This document shows, piece by piece, positions 43,346-51,805 of a stretch of DNA of 64,000 nt. This DNA comes from Ichthyenterobacterium magnum (lineage in GTDB: Bacteria; Bacteroidota; Bacteroidia; Flavobacteriales; Flavobacteriaceae), in NCBI RefSeq assembly GCF_003610635.1, contig NZ_RAQJ01000002.1, positions 124,001 through 188,000 on the forward strand, written 5' to 3'. The notes below the pieces were generated by a model. The model made no database searches and was not told the DNA's origin. It saw nothing but the letters and a program-made list of their open reading frames with translations. Made by a program: the position numbers and the translations under genes. Within the stretch, counting starts at the first letter, position 1. Every line of letters starts with the position of its first letter.

Positions 43346-43478
43346 AGAGGCTATCTAAAAAGTGTCATTCTGAATGAAAATGAAGAATCTCAATAAAATA
43401 AAAAATTTGATTTATAGATAATTGAGATTTTTCGACTCCGCCCAAAATGACAATATAATTACTTTTTAGACTGTCTCT
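43346..43478. repeat. 133-bp MITE-like inverted-repeat element, copy B (inverted)
   Basis: Terminal arms 43346-43363 and 43461-43478 match at 15 of 18 positions (CTAAAAAGT core). Inside, GTCATTCTGAATGAAAATGA and GAGATTTTTCGACTCCGCCC are the reverse complement of the layout in copy A at 32904, with the stretch ATTATCTATAAAT also shared. The two are therefore copies of the same element in opposite orientation, about 10.3 kb apart. Confidence 0.78.
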
Positions 43479-43530
43479 TTTTAGTTTAAAAATGCGATAT
43501 TTGTAATTCCCTTAAAAACAAAACTAAATT

Positions 43531-43713
43531 ATGGCAATGAATAAAAATACAGTATTAGCATGGGCTACTACTATAATGATAATAGTAGGATTAGGTTTAA
43601 TAGCACTTGGAGCATTTCGATATGATGACGTAGCTGGTTGGGGATTTGCAGCTGTTGGGATTGGCTTTTTTGCTATTGCTTGGGTGTTTAACGCATTAAA
43701 AGGCAGAGTTTAA
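43531..43713 (+). CDS. Small two-helix membrane protein (CAL67264-like)
   Basis: A 60-residue membrane protein with two hydrophobic helices (about 8-26 and 33-54) joined by FRYDDVAGW. It resembles the short family that NCBI names CAL67264, found in Flavobacteriaceae, as far as I recall; no function is known. GATATTTG (43496-43503), one mismatch from TAnnTTTG, lies 27 bases upstream. It precedes ettA by 80 bases and may share its transcript. Confidence 0.8.
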   Translation: MAMNKNTVLAWATTIMIIVGLGLIALGAFRYDDVAGWGFAAVGIGFFAIAWVFNALKGRV

Positions 43714-43793
43714 AGCTTTTTAATGAGTAGTATTCGGTCAATCAAATAAACAGATAAACATAGCAACTTCTTAAACTAATAAACTCAAAAAAA

Positions 43794-45485
43794 ATGAGTG
43801 ATGATAAAAAGATAATATTTTCAATGTCTGGTGTAACTAAAACATTTCAAAGTGCAAACACACCAGTTTTAAAAAACATATACTTGAGCTTCTTTTATGG
43901 AGCAAAAATTGGAATCCTTGGTCTTAATGGTTCTGGTAAATCTACCTTATTAAAAATAATCGCAGGCGTCGATAAAAATTACCAAGGTGATGTAGTATTC
44001 TCTCAAGACTATTCAGTTGGGTATTTAGAGCAAGAACCAAAACTAGATGAAGACAAAACAGTGATGGAAATTGTTAGAGAAGGCGCAGCAGAAACTGTTG
44101 CTATTCTTGACGAGTACAATAAAATTAATGATCAGTTTGGTTTAGAAGAAGTCTATAGCAATCCAGATAAAATGGAAAAGCTAATGAATAGACAAGCAGA
44201 ACTTCAAGATCAAATAGATGCTGCTAATGCTTGGGAGTTAGATACCAAATTAGAAATTGCTATGGATGCATTACGTACGCCAGATGGTGATAAAAAAATT
44301 GGTGTGCTTTCAGGTGGTGAGCGTCGTCGTGTAGCCTTATGTCGTTTATTATTGCAAGAACCTGATGTCTTATTGTTAGATGAACCTACCAACCATTTAG
44401 ATGCAGAATCTGTACATTGGTTAGAGCATCATTTAGCACAGTATAAAGGAACTGTAATTGCAGTAACACACGATAGATACTTTTTAGATAATGTTGCAGG
44501 TTGGATTTTAGAATTGGATAGAGGAGAAGGCATTCCTTGGAAAGGAAACTACTCATCATGGTTAGATCAAAAATCTAAGCGTATGGCTCAAGAAAGCAAA
44601 ACAGCCTCTAAACGTCAAAAAACGTTAGAGCGTGAGTTAGAATGGGTTCGCCAAGGTGCAAAAGGTCGTCAGACAAAGCAAAAAGCACGTTTAAAAAGTT
44701 ACGATAAGTTAATGAGTCAAGATCAAAAACAACTTGACGAAAAACTTGAAATCTATATTCCTAACGGACCACGTTTAGGAACCAATGTTATTGAAGCAAT
44801 AGGTGTAAGTAAAGGCTATGATGATAAGTTGTTATATGGCGATTTAAACTTTAATTTGCCGCAAGCAGGTATAGTTGGTGTAATTGGACCTAATGGAGCT
44901 GGGAAAACCACCATTTTCAAGATGATAATGGGAGAAGAAACTGCAGACAAAGGCGAGTTTAAAGTAGGAGATACAGCCAAGATTGCTTATGTAGATCAAA
45001 AGCACTCAAATATTGACCCAAATAAATCGATTTGGCAAAACTTTAGCGACGAGCAAGAATTGGTAATGATGGGAGGAAAACAAGTAAACTCTCGTGCTTA
45101 TTTAAGTCGATTTAATTTTTCTGGAAGCGAGCAAAATAAGAAAGTAAGTTTGCTTTCTGGAGGTGAGCGTAACCGTTTGCATTTAGCAATGACGCTTAAA
45201 GAAGAAGGTAATGTGCTACTTTTAGACGAACCTACTAATGATTTAGATGTCAATACATTAAGAGCTTTAGAAGAAGGTTTAGAAAACTTTGCAGGCTGTG
45301 CTGTGGTAATTAGTCACGACAGATGGTTTTTAGATCGTATTTGTACACATATTTTAGCTTTTGAAGGTGACTCTGAAGTGTATTTCTTTGAAGGCAGTTT
45401 TTCTGATTATGAAGAAAACAAAAAGAAACGACTTGGTGGTGATTTAATGCCAAAGCGCATTAAATATAAAAAACTAGTTAGGTAG
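43794..45485 (+). CDS. ettA: Energy-dependent translational throttle protein EttA (ABC-F)
   Basis: A 563-residue ABC-F ATPase with two nucleotide-binding domains. The first has Walker [10 protein letters not shown], signature LSGGERRR and Walker [13 protein letters not shown]; the second [17 protein letters not shown] and [12 protein letters not shown]. The 'arm' insert ([33 protein letters not shown]) and the P-site tRNA interaction motif region between the domains ([41 protein letters not shown]) mark EttA. It binds the ribosomal E site and gates the first elongation cycle according to ATP level. Well conserved and complete. Confidence 0.96.
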   Translation: MSDDKKIIFSMSGVTKTFQSANTPVLKNIYLSFFYGAKIGILGLNGSGKSTLLKIIAGVDKNYQGDVVFSQDYSVGYLEQEPKLDEDKTVMEIVREGAAETVAILDEYNKINDQFGLEEVYSNPDKMEKLMNRQAELQDQIDAANAWELDTKLEIAMDALRTPDGDKKIGVLSGGERRRVALCRLLLQEPDVLLLDEPTNHLDAESVHWLEHHLAQYKGTVIAVTHDRYFLDNVAGWILELDRGEGIPWKGNYSSWLDQKSKRMAQESKTASKRQKTLERELEWVRQGAKGRQTKQKARLKSYDKLMSQDQKQLDEKLEIYIPNGPRLGTNVIEAIGVSKGYDDKLLYGDLNFNLPQAGIVGVIGPNGAGKTTIFKMIMGEETADKGEFKVGDTAKIAYVDQKHSNIDPNKSIWQNFSDEQELVMMGGKQVNSRAYLSRFNFSGSEQNKKVSLLSGGERNRLHLAMTLKEEGNVLLLDEPTNDLDVNTLRALEEGLENFAGCAVVISHDRWFLDRICTHILAFEGDSEVYFFEGSFSDYEENKKKRLGGDLMPKRIKYKKLVR

Positions 45486-45518
45486 TTGTTTATAAACACT
45501 AGTTATAGCATATTTTAA

Positions 45519-45853
45519 TTGAAAGTAAAAAAGAATAAGGTAAAAAACAGATTAGTTGTTGCTAGTATTATTTTGAGTGGATTAGTATCATATATTGGTC
45601 TTTCAAATTATTTCAAAGTAGTAGTACTTAATAGAACGGATTCTTATCTATTTGGAAAAGAAGAAGTTTCATTTCAGCCTTATTTTTATAAGACACCTGA
45701 GTTGTTTTCAATGGTGAATTTGATTTTAGTCTTTTCATTTTAGGAATATGGAATGTTGAAGCAAAAAAAATAAGTCAGACTAAGATTATCGGAATCATGT
45801 GGTTTTTTATTATTGTATTTTCAATGCACAATTTTTTAGCGCGTATAAATTAA
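45519..45853 (+). pseudogene. Frameshifted small membrane protein
   Basis: A TTG-initiated frame (45519-45743, 74 residues, KVKNRLVVASIILSGLVSYI...) stops at TAG 45741, but the -1 frame continues without a break as LFILGIWNVEAKKISQ..GIMWFFIIVFSMHNFLARIN to TAA 45851. Joining them gives one protein of about 110 residues with three hydrophobic segments. The join must lie in the T-rich stretch 45719-45740. The family is not recognised. It may be a decayed gene, a base-call deletion in a T run or, less likely, programmed frameshifting. Confidence 0.6.
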
Positions 45854-46025
45854 AACAGACAAACAGTCAGAACAACATACGTAATTAATTGTTAATTTTG
45901 GATATACTCGGAAACCCTACGAATTTTCATCTGGTTCGCTTTCTTTTGCTAACTTATTGCTGACACAATGAAGCCATACATAAAGCTATTGTTAATGATT
46001 AAACCTAATTGATATAAGCACAAGA

Positions 46026-46877
46026 ATGAATCGTGAAATAATCGATATAAATGATTACACAATCTTGTTGGAAGAGGCTTCTACCGATAATAATTTAATA
46101 GATTCATGCTTTTTTGACGAACCTGTAATAGCTATCGCCTTTTATGGTGCAGGTGATGTTAGACTTAACGTAAAATTTGATGGAAAAGTCAAAGAATTCC
46201 ATCACACCAAAGGTATGGTGCTATCATTTTATGCAGATGATATGGTAGAGTTTGAACATCATGTTTCCAAACTAAAATCTCTGCAATGTTTAGTAATCGC
46301 AACAACAATAAGAAACATAGACAAATTGCCTAATGGTGAAGGTCAATTCTTAGAACAATTTTTACATCAATTAATTCACCCAAAAGATCATTATGTTGAA
46401 GGTCCAGTATTTAATATGAGCCCAGAAATGTTTCAATTAGTTGAACAGTTCTTTAGCAATACCTATGAGGGCGAAATTAAAATGATGTTTTATAAAAGCC
46501 ATATCACAGCTTTACTTTCTCATTATTTTGGACAGTTGGCAAAACAACAACACACAAAACTTGATACTTCGCAAATAGAAAAAATCAATCTAGCCCAAGA
46601 AATTTTAATATCCGATTTGGAAAACCCGCCTTCATTAACAGAGCTTGCCTATAAAATCGGAACAAATACAAATAAACTTAAAACAGAATTTAAAGCTCAA
46701 TTTGGCGTACCTGTTTTCAAATATTTGCAAAACGAACGGCTAAAAAAAGCTTATAATTTAATAAAGAACGAACGAAAAACTATTCAAGAAGCGGCTTGGG
46801 CTGTAGGATACGATAGTTTAGGTTCTTTCTCTAACGCTTTTGAAAAAAAGTTTGGCTATAGACCTAGCCAAGTGTAA
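46026..46877 (+). CDS. AraC family transcriptional regulator
   Basis: A 283-residue regulator. The C-terminal AraC domain has both helix-turn-helix units: PPSLTELAYKIGTNTNKLKTEFKAQFGVPVFKYLQNERLKKAY and TIQEAAWAVGYDSLGSFSNAFEKKFGYRPSQV. The N-terminal ~180 residues are a cupin-less PchR-like sensor (IAIAFYGAGDVRLNVKFDGKVKEFHHTKGMVLSFYADD). The neighbours downstream, DUF5367, a broken DUF1772 gene and an NmrA-like oxidoreductase, are plausible targets, and a -7 box at 46936 lies between. The 172-base gap upstream shows no clear promoter. Confidence 0.9.
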   Translation: MNREIIDINDYTILLEEASTDNNLIDSCFFDEPVIAIAFYGAGDVRLNVKFDGKVKEFHHTKGMVLSFYADDMVEFEHHVSKLKSLQCLVIATTIRNIDKLPNGEGQFLEQFLHQLIHPKDHYVEGPVFNMSPEMFQLVEQFFSNTYEGEIKMMFYKSHITALLSHYFGQLAKQQHTKLDTSQIEKINLAQEILISDLENPPSLTELAYKIGTNTNKLKTEFKAQFGVPVFKYLQNERLKKAYNLIKNERKTIQEAAWAVGYDSLGSFSNAFEKKFGYRPSQV

Positions 46878-46935
46878 AATTCTTTTCGAATAAATCATAA
46901 TTCTTTTTGAATAAGTTGCTGGAAGACAGCTACTA

Positions 46936-46943
46936 TAGATTTG
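46936..46943 (+). promoter_or_regulatory. -7 promoter box for the DUF5367-NmrA unit
   Basis: TAGATTTG matches TAnnTTTG exactly, 25 bases before the ATG at 46969. It separates the AraC gene from its presumed target operon. Confidence 0.5.
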
Positions 46944-46968
46944 TATCATAATTTAAAAACTAAAGATT

Positions 46969-47364
46969 ATGATTAGTAAAAATTTATTTAGCATTGTATG
47001 TGGTATACTCGTTTGGATTTTAGGAGTTAGCTTTTACCTCTTATCATTTTATGTCCCCATTTTAGAAAATCTGGAACTACAATCTAATAGCGCATTGGCT
47101 TTAGGTATCATACCTAGTGCATGTATAGGAACATATCTGTTCTATACAAAAAGTCACATAAAACCATCTACATTAGGGCTTACATTCGTTATTGTGGCAA
47201 CGCTTCTAGATGTAATAGTTACGGTTCCAGTCTTTATAGTTCCAAATGGTGGAAGCTATTTAGAATTTTTCGGAGACCCAATGTTTTACACAATTGTAGT
47301 TGAGTTTTACTTCATTGTATTCTATTTCGGAAATCATTTAACCAATAAAAAAATCAAAGCATGA
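46969..47364 (+). CDS. DUF5367-like four-helix membrane protein
   Basis: A 131-residue integral membrane protein with four hydrophobic helices (about 7-30, 42-60, 68-87, 102-122). It resembles small DUF5367 membrane proteins by layout and by GIIPSACIGTYLFY; this is from memory and not verified. Its TGA overlaps the ATG of the broken DUF1772 gene (ATGA at 47361), so the two were translationally coupled. Function unknown; probably part of an AraC-controlled unit with the NmrA-like gene. Confidence 0.72.
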   Translation: MISKNLFSIVCGILVWILGVSFYLLSFYVPILENLELQSNSALALGIIPSACIGTYLFYTKSHIKPSTLGLTFVIVATLLDVIVTVPVFIVPNGGSYLEFFGDPMFYTIVVEFYFIVFYFGNHLTNKKIKA

Positions 47365-47844
47365 AAACTATTGTTTTTTTATTACGGTTTTATTGAATGC
47401 ACTTTCTACAGGTTTTTTCTTTGCTTGGTCTGTTTCAGTCATATTGGGAATAAAAAAAGTAGGTCATTTAACGTATTTGGAAACCATGCAAAGCATTAAT
47501 AGAGAAATCTTGAATCCATTGTTCTTCATTGTGTTCTTTGGAAGCTTAATTGCATTGGGAATAACTACTTATTTAAGTTCAATAACAAAACTGTATTTGT
47601 GTTAGTGTTGGCATCAACAATCATTTATCTAATTGGCACCTTTGGAGTTACAGCTTTTGGAAATGTTCCCTTAAACAATGAACTAGAAGCATTAACCATT
47701 ACCAATCTTAAAGCAATAGAGCTAAAGAATTTTAGAATCTATTATGAAAGTGCATGGAATCATTACCATGGTATTAGAGCCATTTCAAGCATGGTTTCAT
47801 TCATTCTATTACTTATATCAACATTTATTCAAAAAACATTTTAA
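47361..47844 (+). pseudogene. DUF1772 (anthrone oxygenase-like) gene with two frameshifts
   Basis: Read across frames, the locus gives MKTIVFF-ITVLLNALSTGFFFAW...SIGL-type DUF1772 sequence, then SLIALGITTY, then FNNKTVFVLVLASTIIYLIGTFGVTAFGNVPLNNELEAL to ISTFIQKTF. The first break is at a T7 run (47374-47380), where one T is missing; the second is at TATTTAAG (47570-47577), where one T also seems to be missing. The intact protein would be about 160 residues with four membrane helices. It starts by ATGA overlap with DUF5367 and is followed after 11 bases by the NmrA-like gene. Confidence 0.78.
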
Positions 47845-47855
47845 AACAATTCATT

Positions 47856-48692
47856 ATGAAAACAAACATTTTAGTTATCGGAGGAACTGGAAAAACTGGT
47901 CGCCGAGTAGTCGAGCAATTACAAAACAAAGGAATTGAACCAAGAGTTGGCTCAAGAAATTTATTGCCAAGCTTTGATTGGGATAATAAAGATACGTGGA
48001 TCAGTGCTTTAGAAGGCATCGAAAAAATGTATGTTACGTATTATCCTGATCTTGCTGTTCCAGGAGCCAAAGAAGCTATAGAGAGTTTAACTTATTTAGC
48101 AAAAGAATTAGGTGTTAAAAAAATGGTGCTGCTCTCTGGAAAAGGTGAAACTGAAGCTGAAGCTTGTGAAAAAATTGTGATGAATTCTGGAATGGATTAT
48201 ACAATAGTTAGAGCATCTTGGTTTAATCAGAATTGGAGCGAAAGCTTCTTTTTAGACCCTATTCTTTCAGGAGAAGTGGCATTACCAATGTCTGATGTAT
48301 TAATCCCGTTTGTAGACGCTAATGATATTGTAGAGGTTGCTGCTACTGTCCTACTCAATGATACATACAATGGTGAAATTATTGAGGTAACTGGTCCTGA
48401 ATTAATCACTTTTAAGGATATTGTCAATATCATTTCAAAAACTAGTAAAAGAAATTTGAATTTTTACGATATCACGCTAGAGCAATATATCGATGGCATG
48501 AAACAAATGCAAATGCCTAATGATGTTGTGTGGTTAATTGAGTATTTATTTAGTCATGTTTTAACCAATCCAAAGAACCAACTTGTAGTTAATGATATTG
48601 AACGAGTTTTAGGAAGAAAAGCGAAAACATTTCTAGAATATGCACAAGAAACTGCTGAAACTGGGATTTGGAGTCAAGTTGAAGTCCAATAA
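47856..48692 (+). CDS. NmrA-like NAD(P)-binding oxidoreductase
   Basis: A 278-residue Rossmann-fold protein of the atypical SDR / NmrA group. The dinucleotide loop NILVIGGTGKTGRRVVEQLQ is at the N-terminus, followed by VGSRNLLPSFDW (cofactor-phosphate side), KKMVLLSGKGETEAE and YTIVRASWFNQNWSE. Members sense NADP(H) or reduce quinones. It closes the AraC-DUF5367-DUF1772 group, which resembles a detoxification or redox-sensing module, though no substrate is known. A probable terminator lies 25 bases downstream. Confidence 0.9.
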   Translation: MKTNILVIGGTGKTGRRVVEQLQNKGIEPRVGSRNLLPSFDWDNKDTWISALEGIEKMYVTYYPDLAVPGAKEAIESLTYLAKELGVKKMVLLSGKGETEAEACEKIVMNSGMDYTIVRASWFNQNWSESFFLDPILSGEVALPMSDVLIPFVDANDIVEVAATVLLNDTYNGEIIEVTGPELITFKDIVNIISKTSKRNLNFYDITLEQYIDGMKQMQMPNDVVWLIEYLFSHVLTNPKNQLVVNDIERVLGRKAKTFLEYAQETAETGIWSQVEVQ

Positions 48693-48716
48693 CTATTGCC
48701 AATAATGTGTATGAGT

Positions 48717-48759
48717 AATAGCGATTTGAATCTTAATTGAAGTTGCTATTCTTTTTTTT
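48717..48759 (+). terminator. Terminator after NmrA-like gene
   Basis: AATAGCGA (48717) pairs with TTGCTATT (48743), one G-T pair included, followed by C and a run of nine or so T residues. Confidence 0.72.
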
Positions 48760-48848
48760 TATTGTAAATTACTTTCTGAATAGTAGTATCTTTTGTTCGC
48801 TATTACTTATACAGAAAACCGTTAGCCAATTAATTCAAAATAAATAAG

Positions 48849-49226
48849 ATGAAAGTTACAGCCGAGAAAAACGAAAGAATTGCTAAAATGACATTTGCAT
48901 CTGTGTATCCACATTACATAAATAGGTTAGAGAAAAACGGTAGAACGAAAGAAGAATTTCATCAAGTGATAGAATGGCTAACCGGATTTGATGAAAAACA
49001 AATACAAGAAATGATTGATGAAAAAGTAACGTTTAGAACATTTTTTCAAGAAGCTAAAATACATCCTAATGCACATTTGATTAAAGGAGTCGTTTGTGGA
49101 TATAGAATAGAAGACATAGACGATGAATTTGAATTGTATAGACAATGTAGATATTTAGATAAGTTGTATGATGAATTGGCAAAAGGCCGTAAAATGGAGA
49201 AAATTTTACGAGTAGAAAAGAAATAG
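48849..49226 (+). CDS. DUF2200 family protein
   Basis: A 125-residue helical cytoplasmic protein matching DUF2200: IAKMTFASVYPHYINRLEKNGRTKEEFHQVIEWLTGFDEKQIQEMI, then TFRTFFQEAKIHPNAHLIKGVVCGYRIEDIDDEFELYRQCRYLDKLYDELAKGRKMEKILR. The family is widespread, compact and uncharacterised; it is often found in accessory regions. Monocistronic by spacing (157 and 150 bases to its neighbours). Confidence 0.9.
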   Translation: MKVTAEKNERIAKMTFASVYPHYINRLEKNGRTKEEFHQVIEWLTGFDEKQIQEMIDEKVTFRTFFQEAKIHPNAHLIKGVVCGYRIEDIDDEFELYRQCRYLDKLYDELAKGRKMEKILRVEKK

Positions 49227-49376
49227 TACCTGTAGTGACAGAATGTATAATTAATTGTTTTGCAAGTGCTTATTTGTAAAACTCTATAGAAATACTCTTT
49301 GTCAAGATTTTATTTGCTAATTTAGTTGCTAACCACATCAACAAAGCCATCTACGAATGTGTTTGAGTAACTCAAT

Positions 49377-49757
49377 ATGAAAAAAATAATATTAGCCATA
49401 TCAATTTTAATAACTTCATCTGCCATTAGTCAAGAAATAGAATTAGTAAATTTTAAATCAACTGATTGTACTGAGGAAAGAGGAATTGGTGACAGCATCC
49501 TTTTTAAGAAACAAAATGGCAATACTTTAATTATAAAAATTACTGCAGAATTTAATTGTTGCGGAAGTGTTTCAGGTTCAATAGATTTAAAAAAAAGATT
49601 TCTTAAAAAAAACATTCTTAATCTCACATATGAAGATTATTCAGAAGAATATTGTAACTGCATTTGTTATTTTGAGTATACATACACAATAGAAGGTATT
49701 AAAAAAGAGAACTATCTAGTTTATATAAATGGTAAAGAAATTGAATACACAAATTAA
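49377..49757 (+). CDS. Hypothetical secreted cysteine-containing protein
   Basis: A 126-residue exported protein with a signal peptide (ILAISILITSSAISQ). The mature part has six cysteines, in DCTEE, FNCCGS and EYCNCICYF, an arrangement that suggests disulfide bonds or metal binding. The remainder is beta-rich (TLIIKITAEF, FEYTYTIEGI). I know no family for it. It overlaps the next gene by 29 bases, so the two are probably co-expressed. The 150 bases upstream show no clear promoter. Confidence 0.65.
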   Translation: MKKIILAISILITSSAISQEIELVNFKSTDCTEERGIGDSILFKKQNGNTLIIKITAEFNCCGSVSGSIDLKKRFLKKNILNLTYEDYSEEYCNCICYFEYTYTIEGIKKENYLVYINGKEIEYTN

Positions 49758-50265
49758 TTGCTTAGTACTAGCAAGCTTCTTTCTTATTGTTGTGAGTTGT
49801 AAAAAAACAACCAGTGAAACAAAAAAAGATAATCAAATCAAATCTTTAAAAGATAGTATCTCTAGTACTATTAAAAGTGATTATTTTGCCTTGCTTGATA
49901 CAATTACTGATGTTTCAACACCAATGCATTATGAAATAGCACGAACTAATTATGTAAGAGAAAGTATAATAACTAAAACTGTAATAAACATGAAAGGTTT
50001 CCTTCATATTCAATATAAGCTAGACTCGATAATCCCCATAATTTTAACCAAAAATAATCACGCTATTAATCTTGGTTTTACTAATAGTTCAGAAAATAAA
50101 ATTAACGTGTTAAAAAATGATTATTCGTTTATTCGAGCAAATAATATATACTTTAATGCAGCATTTATTTTTAACCAAAATAAACACAAAATAACCTATG
50201 CAATAAGTTACTCAGGAAAGCAAAAAGGAAAATTTTGGCATCACGCGGGATTAATGAAAAACTAA
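49729..50265 (+). CDS. Hypothetical lipoprotein
   Basis: A 178-residue lipoprotein with a lipobox (LASFFLIVVSC, Cys about residue 24) followed by a Lys/Thr/Ser-rich linker. The mature domain ends KITYAISYSGKQKGKFWHHAGLMKN. No family is recognised. The ATG at 49729 lies 29 bases inside the preceding gene; an in-frame TTG at 49741 would shorten the overlap. With the secreted Cys-containing protein it makes a small two-gene exported unit of unknown function. Confidence 0.62.
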   Translation: MVKKLNTQINCLVLASFFLIVVSCKKTTSETKKDNQIKSLKDSISSTIKSDYFALLDTITDVSTPMHYEIARTNYVRESIITKTVINMKGFLHIQYKLDSIIPIILTKNNHAINLGFTNSSENKINVLKNDYSFIRANNIYFNAAFIFNQNKHKITYAISYSGKQKGKFWHHAGLMKN

Positions 50266-50320
50266 CTCACTCAAAAACAATACCTGTTAAAAAGAGTTTC
50301 TGGTGCATTTGTGAAAAAGA

Positions 50321-50968
50321 ATGAAAGTAAAAAAAATAAGAGGACATAAAAGAATTTGGAACGACATTGAAAGATGGAAAAAAGCTAATCTGTACCTTGA
50401 TATAGAAAAACTTAAACATTCCGAAAGAGATTATGTAAAAATTTGGATTCATCCTTTTAGCAGTATTTCTTTAACTAATAGCCAATATCCAGAACCAAAG
50501 GGAGAAACTAAAAAAAGAATTTTAAATGGTCTTTTTGATATTTATGAGTGTTGGGAAAAACAACTAAATCAACTAAATAAACCTTATTATTTAAAAATAT
50601 GGCTTTATACACCAAGGTTTTCTAAATCACAAGTTGTCTGTTCGATCACAAACTCAATTAATCTTTATAAAAATACATTTAGTATTCCAGAAAATGTAAA
50701 AACCTTTAAGCCTAATTCTGTTGGGGTTGCAGAAAGTAGAATTAAAAATTATAAATGGGAACATAGAGTTGACGAAGAGTTTTTAGATAATACCGAAATA
50801 GGGCAACCAGAAGACTTTAAAACAGTAAACGATTACTATGAAAACAAAAAGTGGTTTGAAGCAAAATTAAAAAAATCACACAGAAAGACAGAATATAAAA
50901 AACCAATAGCAAACATAACTGAATTTTATGCTTTTAAGCTAGGAGACGTTTGGCTTGGGGAAAAGTAA
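50321..50968 (+). CDS. Hypothetical basic cytoplasmic protein
   Basis: A 215-residue protein with no signal peptide or membrane segment and many Lys, Tyr and Trp residues. I do not recognise it. Visible features are a helical basic start (GHKRIWNDIERWKKANLYLDIEKL), a beta-like centre (YYLKIWLYTPRFSKSQVVCSI) and an acidic/basic C-terminal helix (ENKKWFEAKLKKSHRKTEYKK) before LGDVWLGEK. It stands alone in the accessory strip, 55 bases after the lipoprotein gene and 52 before the MORN-repeat gene. Confidence 0.6.
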   Translation: MKVKKIRGHKRIWNDIERWKKANLYLDIEKLKHSERDYVKIWIHPFSSISLTNSQYPEPKGETKKRILNGLFDIYECWEKQLNQLNKPYYLKIWLYTPRFSKSQVVCSITNSINLYKNTFSIPENVKTFKPNSVGVAESRIKNYKWEHRVDEEFLDNTEIGQPEDFKTVNDYYENKKWFEAKLKKSHRKTEYKKPIANITEFYAFKLGDVWLGEK

Positions 50969-51020
50969 ATTAATAAAGTAAAGTAGTATTAACCAATATA
51001 GAATCATTAAAAAATTTAAT

Positions 51021-51803
51021 ATGAAAAAATTAGTATCAGTATTAGCATTACTATTATTTTTAAATTTTGCGTATACCCAAGAAGTTAAAAAATATTACGA
51101 TAGTGGGCAGTTATTCTCAGTTGGAAAACAAGAAAACGAAAAGCGAGAAGGTTTATGGAAATTCTATTATAAAAATGGTAAATTAAATTCTGCTGGGACT
51201 TATGAAAATGGATTGAAAAATGGCGTATGGGATTACTATTTCGAAAATGGTAAACTAGCTGAAAATAAAAAATATATAAACGGCGTACTTGAAGGTTATG
51301 CCACAGAATATCATAAAAACGGTATACTATCCAGAATTGGAAAATATAAAGAAGGAGTGAAAAATGGTGAATGGAAAGTATTTAAAGCCAATGGGAAAAT
51401 TGCTGAAACAGCAAATTACACCACAGGTAAAGATTATGTCGAATGGATGAGCTATAACGTAAACGAAAAACTATATAAAACAGGATATAGAATGTTAAAA
51501 ACACGAGATCGTTTAGGTAAATGGAAATATTATCATGAAAATGGAAATTTAAGTTGGAAAGGATCTTTTTTGAGTGATAAGTTTGATGGTGAATGGATTG
51601 GATATCATGAGAATGGTGAAATCTATAAAACCGAAATTTGGTCTTTAGGAAAACTTAAATCTATTTTATCTTGTTACGACGGACAAGGAAACAAATTAGA
51701 AATAGGCACGCTTAAAGACGGAAATGGTACTGTAAATAATTATGATATAGATGGTAATTTATCTAGTACTATAACATACAAAAATGGTGTAAAGCAAGAA
51801 TAA
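51021..51803 (+). CDS. Exported MORN-repeat protein (YwqK-like)
   Basis: A 260-residue secreted protein: signal peptide LVSVLALLLFLNFAYTQ, then about eight MORN_2/YwqK-type repeats with the pattern KxYYxNGKLxSxGxYxNGxKxGxWxYY (for example KFYYKNGKLNSAGTYENGLKNG starting near residue 47 and KYYHENGNLSWKG near 172). Such repeats form extended beta sheets; the YwqK family is named as an antitoxin in Bacillus, but exported Bacteroidetes members are not antitoxins by any evidence here. It is followed by the wreck of a DUF2971 gene. Confidence 0.82.
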   Translation: MKKLVSVLALLLFLNFAYTQEVKKYYDSGQLFSVGKQENEKREGLWKFYYKNGKLNSAGTYENGLKNGVWDYYFENGKLAENKKYINGVLEGYATEYHKNGILSRIGKYKEGVKNGEWKVFKANGKIAETANYTTGKDYVEWMSYNVNEKLYKTGYRMLKTRDRLGKWKYYHENGNLSWKGSFLSDKFDGEWIGYHENGEIYKTEIWSLGKLKSILSCYDGQGNKLEIGTLKDGNGTVNNYDIDGNLSSTITYKNGVKQE

Positions 51804-51805
51804 TA

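Noticed and set aside
45860-49376. Integron-like gene cassettes suggested by small unknown genes with ~150-base gaps and scattered GCTAAC/GTTAGC strings
   Set aside because: No pair of strings forms a proper attC site (RYYYAAC...GTTRRRY with folded arms), the gaps are not homologous to each other, and there is no integrase.
51021-51803. The MORN/YwqK-like protein as an antitoxin with a toxin next to it
   Set aside because: It has a signal peptide and no toxin-like partner; the neighbouring 215-residue protein has no visible toxin motif.
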